Positions 6,951 to 10,258 of a DNA stretch of 10,258 bases are shown here, one piece after another. Location of the stretch: assembly GCA_021442885.1 (NCBI GenBank), contig JABUVA010000011.1, positions 31,861 through 42,118 of the forward strand, written 5' to 3'. Source of the DNA: Methanobrevibacter sp. (GTDB taxonomy: Archaea > Methanobacteriota > Methanobacteria > Methanobacteriales > Methanobacteriaceae). Each line of letters begins with the position of its first letter. The first letter of the stretch is position 1. The position numbers were made by a program, and so were the translations under genes. The notes beneath the pieces are model-generated. The model saw only the letters and a program-made list of their open reading frames with translations. It ran no database searches and was not told where the DNA came from.

Positions 6951-8189
6951 ATGGTTAAAATTGCTTTAGTTTCATGTGGTACTGAATATAGTGGTGTTCA
7001 AAAAGAAATAGAAAAAGCAGCTCTTACATTTGGAGCAGAAATTATCCTTCCAGAAATCGACCTTGATTATATTGAAGAAGCTTGTACTAAATTTGGTTTT
7101 TCAGCTCAAAGTTCAAGTTTAAAATTAATGATTGCAAGAGCAATGTCTATTGTAGAAGGAAAAAGTAAAGCAGATGCAGTATTTATTGCAACTTGTTTTA
7201 GATGTGCTGAAGGTGCACTTGTAAGAAATGCTGTACGTAAATTTATTCAAGATAACACAAGAATTCCTGTAGTTACTTATTCATTTACAGAAAGAACAAA
7301 AGCTGATGAATTATTTATCCGTATGGAAGCATTAGCTACTACTGTAACACGTAGAAGTATTTTAGCTCGTGAAAAACAAGAAGGATTAACTTTAGGAATA
7401 GATTCAGGTTCAACAACAACAAAAGTTGTAGCTATGGAAAATAATAAGGTTATTGGAACTGGTTGGACTGAAACTAAAGATATTATGGAATCTGTTTTCA
7501 TTGGTGTTGATGAAGCTTTTGCTGATACTGAATATACTCTTGATGATGTTGATGGTATTGGAACCACAGGTTATGGTCGTATTAACATTGGTAAACAATT
7601 AAATGCTGAATTAATCCAAGAAGAGTTATCTGTTAATGCTAAAGGTGCAGTATACTTAGCAGGCCATCAAAAAGGTGAAGCTACAGTATTAGATATTGGT
7701 GGTATGGATAACAAAGTTATTACTGTTAATGATGGTATTCCTGATAACTTTACTATGGGAGGTATATGTGCAGGAGCTTCTGGAAGATTCTTAGATATGA
7801 CTTCCCGTCGTTTAGATGTAACTATTGATCAATTAGGTCCATTAGCTTTACAAGGTAATTATCGTAATGCATTATTAAACAGTTACTGTATTGTATTTGG
7901 TATTCAAGATTTAGTAACTACTTTAGCAGCTGGAGGTTCTAAAGCTGATGCTGCAGCAGCTGCATGTCACTCTGTAGCTGAACAAGTATATGAACAACAA
8001 CTTCAAGAAATTGACTTAAGAGAACCTCTTATTCAAGTAGGTGGAACCTCTTTAATTTCAGGACTTGTTGAAGCAGTTAGTGAAATGTTAGGTGGAATTA
8101 ATGTAATTGTTCCAGAATACTCACAACATATTGGAGCTGTTGGAGCTGCACTTCTCGTTTCTGGAATGGGACATAGACAAGACAAATAA
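6951..8189 (+). CDS. mmp15: methanogenesis marker protein 15 (BadF/HgdC-type ASKHA ATPase)
   Basis: This 412-residue cytosolic protein matches methanogenesis marker 15. Residues about 1-140 form an N-terminal extension with C9, C45, C82 and C85 (TCFRC). Residues 146-405 are an actin/hexokinase-fold ATPase related to the activators of 2-hydroxyacyl-CoA dehydratase and benzoyl-CoA reductase. Phosphate loop 1 is [10 protein letters not shown] (149-158), phosphate loop 2 is LDIGGMDNK (247-255), and the adenosine motif is [13 protein letters not shown] (363-375). C273 in [10 protein letters not shown] and C313 in [12 protein letters not shown] sit where HgdC-type activators ligate a [4Fe-4S] cluster between two subunits. 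By family analogy it could couple ATP hydrolysis to low-potential electron transfer. AAGGAGG at 6937-6943 supports the ATG. Its partner in methanogens is not established. Confidence 0.92.
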   Translation: MVKIALVSCGTEYSGVQKEIEKAALTFGAEIILPEIDLDYIEEACTKFGFSAQSSSLKLMIARAMSIVEGKSKADAVFIATCFRCAEGALVRNAVRKFIQDNTRIPVVTYSFTERTKADELFIRMEALATTVTRRSILAREKQEGLTLGIDSGSTTTKVVAMENNKVIGTGWTETKDIMESVFIGVDEAFADTEYTLDDVDGIGTTGYGRINIGKQLNAELIQEELSVNAKGAVYLAGHQKGEATVLDIGGMDNKVITVNDGIPDNFTMGGICAGASGRFLDMTSRRLDVTIDQLGPLALQGNYRNALLNSYCIVFGIQDLVTTLAAGGSKADAAAAACHSVAEQVYEQQLQEIDLREPLIQVGGTSLISGLVEAVSEMLGGINVIVPEYSQHIGAVGAALLVSGMGHRQDK

Positions 8190-8193
8190 TCTG

Positions 8194-8199
8194 AGATGG
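8194..8199 (+). promoter_or_regulatory. ribosome binding site favouring the mmp17 start at 8205
   Basis: GAGATG lies five bases before the ATG at 8205. The alternative in-frame ATG at 8196 falls inside this site and has no spaced site of its own, so the shorter form beginning MLVECYDE is preferred. Confidence 0.45.
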
Positions 8200-8204
8200 T
8201 TTTT

Positions 8205-8762
8205 ATGTTAGTTGAATGCTATGATGAAAAAGGTGCAGAAGTTTATGAGATGATTATTAAACAGATTTTCCAAGATTTAGTTCTTGGACCTTCTGTTGAA
8301 GATTTAAAAGCTTATGTTGATCCTAGAGAACCTGTTTTCATATTAGCTATTAAGATGAAGAAAACTTCAGGTGCCAAAAATCTTGAAGATGTTGCTAAAG
8401 TTACTTATAAAAAAGAAGATGATGTAACAGACATTTTTGTTGAAAATGAAAATTATCTTCCAAATATTTTAAAGAAACTTTGGTTTATGTATTCAAGAGA
8501 AGATATTTATCAACCTACAAGATTTAATATTGAACTTCCAGGTGACCAATCTGAATTAGCTTCTATGGTCGTTGATGATCCTCATTCTAATTTACAAAGA
8601 AGAATTTATGATGCAATATTTAGAATTTTACCAGAGGGTTTTAAAATTATTAAAGATATGTCTGAGAAGAGTATTGTTGCTATTATTGCTACTGATGAGT
8701 TAATTAAGGATGATTGGGTTGAAAAGATGGAGGTTTATTTATCTGAATTAAACAATAGTTAA
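8205..8762 (+). CDS. mmp17: methanogenesis marker protein 17 (MCR activation complex subunit)
   Basis: This protein of 185 residues (188 if started at 8196) matches the methanogenesis marker 17 family. Mmp17 has been found with Mmp3 and Mmp7/McrC-type proteins in the component A3a fraction and in the ATP-driven complex that reduces the nickel of F430 in methyl-coenzyme M reductase. Recognisable segments are VECYDEKGAEVYEMIIKQIF near the N-terminus, DPREPVFILAIKMKK (about 40-54), YQPTRFNIELPG (about 103-114) and LQRRIYDAIFRILPEGF (about 131-147). It has a single cysteine (C5), so it probably is structural rather than cluster-binding on its own. It begins 15 bases after mmp15, consistent with one operon. 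The TATA box of nifB lies immediately after its stop codon. Confidence 0.88.
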   Translation: MLVECYDEKGAEVYEMIIKQIFQDLVLGPSVEDLKAYVDPREPVFILAIKMKKTSGAKNLEDVAKVTYKKEDDVTDIFVENENYLPNILKKLWFMYSREDIYQPTRFNIELPGDQSELASMVVDDPHSNLQRRIYDAIFRILPEGFKIIKDMSEKSIVAIIATDELIKDDWVEKMEVYLSELNNS

Positions 8763-8766
8763 TAGT

Positions 8767-8780
8767 AAAACTTATATATT
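8767..8780 (+). promoter_or_regulatory. strong archaeal promoter (BRE and TATA box) of nifB
   Basis: A purine-rich BRE-like AAAA (8767-8770) is followed by CTTATATATT (8771-8780), close to the methanogen TATA consensus. The predicted transcription start near 8800 would leave a leader of roughly 25-30 bases containing GGGGGTT (8813-8819) as a weak ribosome binding site. No GGAA-N8-TTCC operator of the nitrogen repressor NrpR occurs between mmp17 and nifB. Confidence 0.7.
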
Positions 8781-8828
8781 AGTTCGTATCAATAAAAACA
8801 ATAATAAAAATATGGGGGTTATGATACA

Positions 8829-9695
8829 ATGGTAGATAATGGTTCTAGATTTGCACACTTAACAAAATCACATCCTTGTTTCAATGAACAAGTCCATGAT
8901 AAAGTAGGAAGGGCACATGTTCCAATTGCACCAAAATGTAATATTTACTGTAATTTTTGTACTAGGGATTTAAATAATCCATTAGAAAAACGTCCAGGAG
9001 TAGCATCATGTATAATGCAACCTGACGATGCAATTAAACATGTAGAGGAAGTAACTGCTGAAGGACCAATTGCTGTAGTTGGAGTAGCAGGACCTGGTGA
9101 TTCACTAGCTAATGAAGAAACATTAGAATTCTTCGAAAAATTAGATGAAAATAATCCTGATTTAATAAAATGTATGAGTACTAATGGACTTTTACTTCCA
9201 AAATATGCAGATAAAATAGCAGAGCTTGGAGTAAACTCTGTTACAGTAACAGTAAATGCTATTGATCCAGACATAGCTAAAGACATTTACACTTTCATTA
9301 ATTATGATGGTGAAATAATAAAAGGCCGTGAAGCTGTTGAAATTCTTATTAAAAATCAATTAGAAGGAATTGAAAAAGTAGCTAATAATGGAGTTGTTGT
9401 TAAAGTCAATTCTGTTTTAATTCCAGGATTAAACGATGAACATATTGTGGAAATAGCTAAAGAAGTTAAAAAGCGTGGTGCCTCTCTTATGAATATTTTA
9501 CCTTTAATTCCATTAAATAAAATGAAAGATTTTGAACGTCCAGATTGTGCAATGATGGAAAAGGTAAGAGATGAAGTGGAAGAAATTATACCTGTATTTA
9601 GAGCATGTACTCAATGTAGAGCAGATGCATATGGTATTCCAGGTAAAAAATCAGATGATCATCATTTAGGAATGACTCCTCAAAGTCATTACTAA
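8829..9695 (+). CDS. nifB: nitrogenase cofactor biosynthesis radical SAM protein NifB (stand-alone archaeal form)
   Basis: NifB fuses two [4Fe-4S] clusters, inserts a carbide from S-adenosylmethionine and adds a sulfur to make NifB-co, the [8Fe-9S-C] core. This 288-residue protein has the NifB signature SHPCFNE (14-20), H24, GRAHVPIAPKCN (27-38) and the radical SAM motif C37-x3-C41-x2-C44. C61 follows, then the glycine-rich GVAGPGDSLAN (85-95) for SAM binding, C115 in KCMSTNGLLLP, and the C-terminal pair C260/C263 in RACTQCRADAYG. C17, H24, C260 and C263 correspond to residues implicated in holding the substrate clusters. The NifX-like C-terminal domain of bacterial NifB is absent, as usual in methanogens. 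It has its own promoter 67 bases after mmp17 and no nif genes beside it, which suggests a role tied to methyl-coenzyme M reductase activation. Confidence 0.96.
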   Translation: MVDNGSRFAHLTKSHPCFNEQVHDKVGRAHVPIAPKCNIYCNFCTRDLNNPLEKRPGVASCIMQPDDAIKHVEEVTAEGPIAVVGVAGPGDSLANEETLEFFEKLDENNPDLIKCMSTNGLLLPKYADKIAELGVNSVTVTVNAIDPDIAKDIYTFINYDGEIIKGREAVEILIKNQLEGIEKVANNGVVVKVNSVLIPGLNDEHIVEIAKEVKKRGASLMNILPLIPLNKMKDFERPDCAMMEKVRDEVEEIIPVFRACTQCRADAYGIPGKKSDDHHLGMTPQSHY

Positions 9696-9697
9696 AT

Positions 9698-9710
9698 CTT
9701 TTTTTTATTT
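9698..9710 (+). terminator. T-tract terminator after nifB
   Basis: Immediately after the TAA stop of nifB lies a run of eight T residues (9699-9706), then ATTT. This fits the intrinsic archaeal pattern in which an oligo-T stretch on the non-template strand suffices. No preceding hairpin is visible. Confidence 0.6.
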
Positions 9711-9960
9711 AAAATTAAAAATTTATTGAAAAAAGACTTGTTATATTATAAATAATATTTTTAAGGATTTTAGTCACTTTAATACTTTAAAAAATTATTA
9801 AAAACAATATTAAAATTAACAAGCATAGATAATTATATAATGATAATAAAAGTTGGTTAGCATAATATAAAATTGTTCAAATATTCTATAATTATTTTGG
9901 ATAATTTATTACTTGTCTAGGCAATAATTAAATAAATAAGTATCATTTTAATAAAAAAAC

Positions 9961-9974
9961 AAACATTTATATAA
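9961..9974 (+). promoter_or_regulatory. TATA promoter of the secreted-protein gene
   Basis: An A-rich BRE-like stretch (AAAAAAACAAAC ending at 9964) precedes ATTTATATAA (9965-9974). Transcription would be expected to start near 9995-10000, giving a leader of about 25 bases that consists almost entirely of the ribosome binding site region. Confidence 0.6.
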
Positions 9975-9998
9975 TTCTTTATTTAAATTATTAAGTAA

Positions 9999-10015
9999 CT
10001 CCAATAATGGAGGTG
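9999..10015 (+). promoter_or_regulatory. consensus ribosome binding site within a small hairpin
   Basis: GGAGGTG (10009-10015) is a perfect archaeal ribosome binding site six bases before the ATG. Upstream, CTCCA (9999-10003) is exactly complementary to TGGAG (10008-10012) across an ATAA loop, so the site could be partly masked in a 5-bp hairpin near the 5' end of the transcript. The hairpin is short and could be chance. Confidence 0.5.
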
Positions 10016-10021
10016 TTTGTA

Positions 10022-10258
10022 ATGGATAATAAAAAATACATTTTTTCAATAATTGTAGTGCTTTTTTTTGCATTGTCAATATCTGTAGTATCAGCTACTG
10101 ATGAATGTAGTTTTAAAGACATTAAAAAAACCGTTTACAAAGACATAAAAACCATATTTGACAATACACAATATGATGATGATTTTATTTTATATCAACC
10201 TCATGTAAATATTCAGAGCCATAGAGATACATGTGATAATTATGGTTACATGAATGGT
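10022..10258 (+). CDS. secreted protein of unknown function (N-terminal part, cut by window edge)
   Basis: The frame is open for 79 codons from the ATG and leaves the window without a stop. Residues 1-25 are a typical Sec signal peptide: MDNKK, a hydrophobic core (IFSIIVVLFFALSISVV), and a VSA cleavage site before TDECS. The mature part seen is hydrophilic, with C29 and C71 that could form a disulfide outside the cell, a lysine-rich FKDIKKTVYKDIK segment, and a DDDF patch. This organism group encodes many secreted adhesin-like proteins that start this way, but no repeat or adhesin domain is visible in the part present, so no function is assigned. A strong promoter and a consensus ribosome binding site suggest it is expressed independently of nifB. 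Confidence 0.75.
   Translation, partial: MDNKKYIFSIIVVLFFALSISVVSATDECSFKDIKKTVYKDIKTIFDNTQYDDDFILYQPHVNIQSHRDTCDNYGYMNG

Larger units (their letters stand above)
9696..10021. other. 326-bp AT-rich intergenic region
   Basis: The stretch between nifB and the secreted-protein gene has no convincing open frame and no tRNA- or rRNA-like sequence. It holds the nifB T-tract terminator at its left end and the promoter and leader of the next gene at its right end. The middle (about 9715-9955) is simple AT-rich sequence with scattered TATA-like words, for example near 9831-9840. No clear repeat or structured RNA was seen in it. Confidence 0.6.

Noticed and set aside
7277..7598. Two minus-strand open frames within mmp15
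   Set aside because: Both are antisense to the conserved ATPase domain and overlap each other, so they are shadows of the real gene.
8786..8827. GTATCA and TGATAC inverted repeat in the nifB leader
   Set aside because: The arms are only six bases with a 30-base spacer, too weak to claim as an operator or RNA switch.
8763..8828. Search for an NrpR operator (GGAA-N8-TTCC) before nifB
   Set aside because: No GGAA half-site is present in this interval. The absence is used in the nifB finding, although the operator form in this genus may differ.
8945..9286. Minus-strand open frame of 113 codons within nifB
   Set aside because: It is antisense to the radical SAM core and shows no independent signals.
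9715..9955. Possible non-coding RNA or small gene between nifB and the secreted-protein gene
   Set aside because: Only scattered TATA-like words were seen, with no stable stem-loop, tRNA signature or supported open frame.

Overview
The window reads as a methanogenic archaeon of the Methanobacteriaceae, most likely Methanobrevibacter or Methanosphaera. The evidence is a very AT-rich sequence, archaeal TATA-box promoters, GGAGGTG/GGTGAT ribosome binding sites, and a block of genes found essentially only in methane-metabolising archaea. The genus is an inference; no rRNA gene is present to settle it.

Layout. On the minus strand (1-1502) lie two adjacent paralogous winged-helix regulators with FilR1/DUF1724-like C-terminal halves; the second runs off the left edge. 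A 224-bp intergenic region separates them from the plus-strand genes and carries an unusual 11-bp-phased array of AAATTT motifs with an embedded perfect palindrome. All remaining genes are on the plus strand: Nob1 (PIN endonuclease for 16S rRNA maturation), a DUF2117 protein of unknown function, then methanogenesis marker proteins 2, 3, 6, 5, 15 and 17. nifB follows from its own strong promoter. After a T-rich terminator and a 326-bp AT-rich gap comes the start of a secreted protein cut by the right edge.

How the genes fit together. Mmp3 and Mmp17 are known parts of the ATP-dependent complex that reductively activates methyl-coenzyme M reductase (MCR). That complex has been reported to carry nitrogenase-type [8Fe-9S-C]-like clusters, and NifB is the radical SAM enzyme that makes this cluster type. 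The placement of nifB directly behind mmp17, with no visible NrpR nitrogen operator, suggests it serves MCR activation rather than, or as well as, nitrogen fixation. Mmp15 is an ASKHA ATPase that keeps both cysteines used by HgdC/BadF-type activators to hold a [4Fe-4S] cluster, so it is a candidate ATP-driven electron donor. Mmp2 has a PurM/SelD/HypE-like ATP-binding fold. Mmp5 and Mmp6 have no assigned chemistry. The main interest of the window is therefore a compact, partly uncharacterised module for MCR maturation and activation, linked to metal-cluster assembly.
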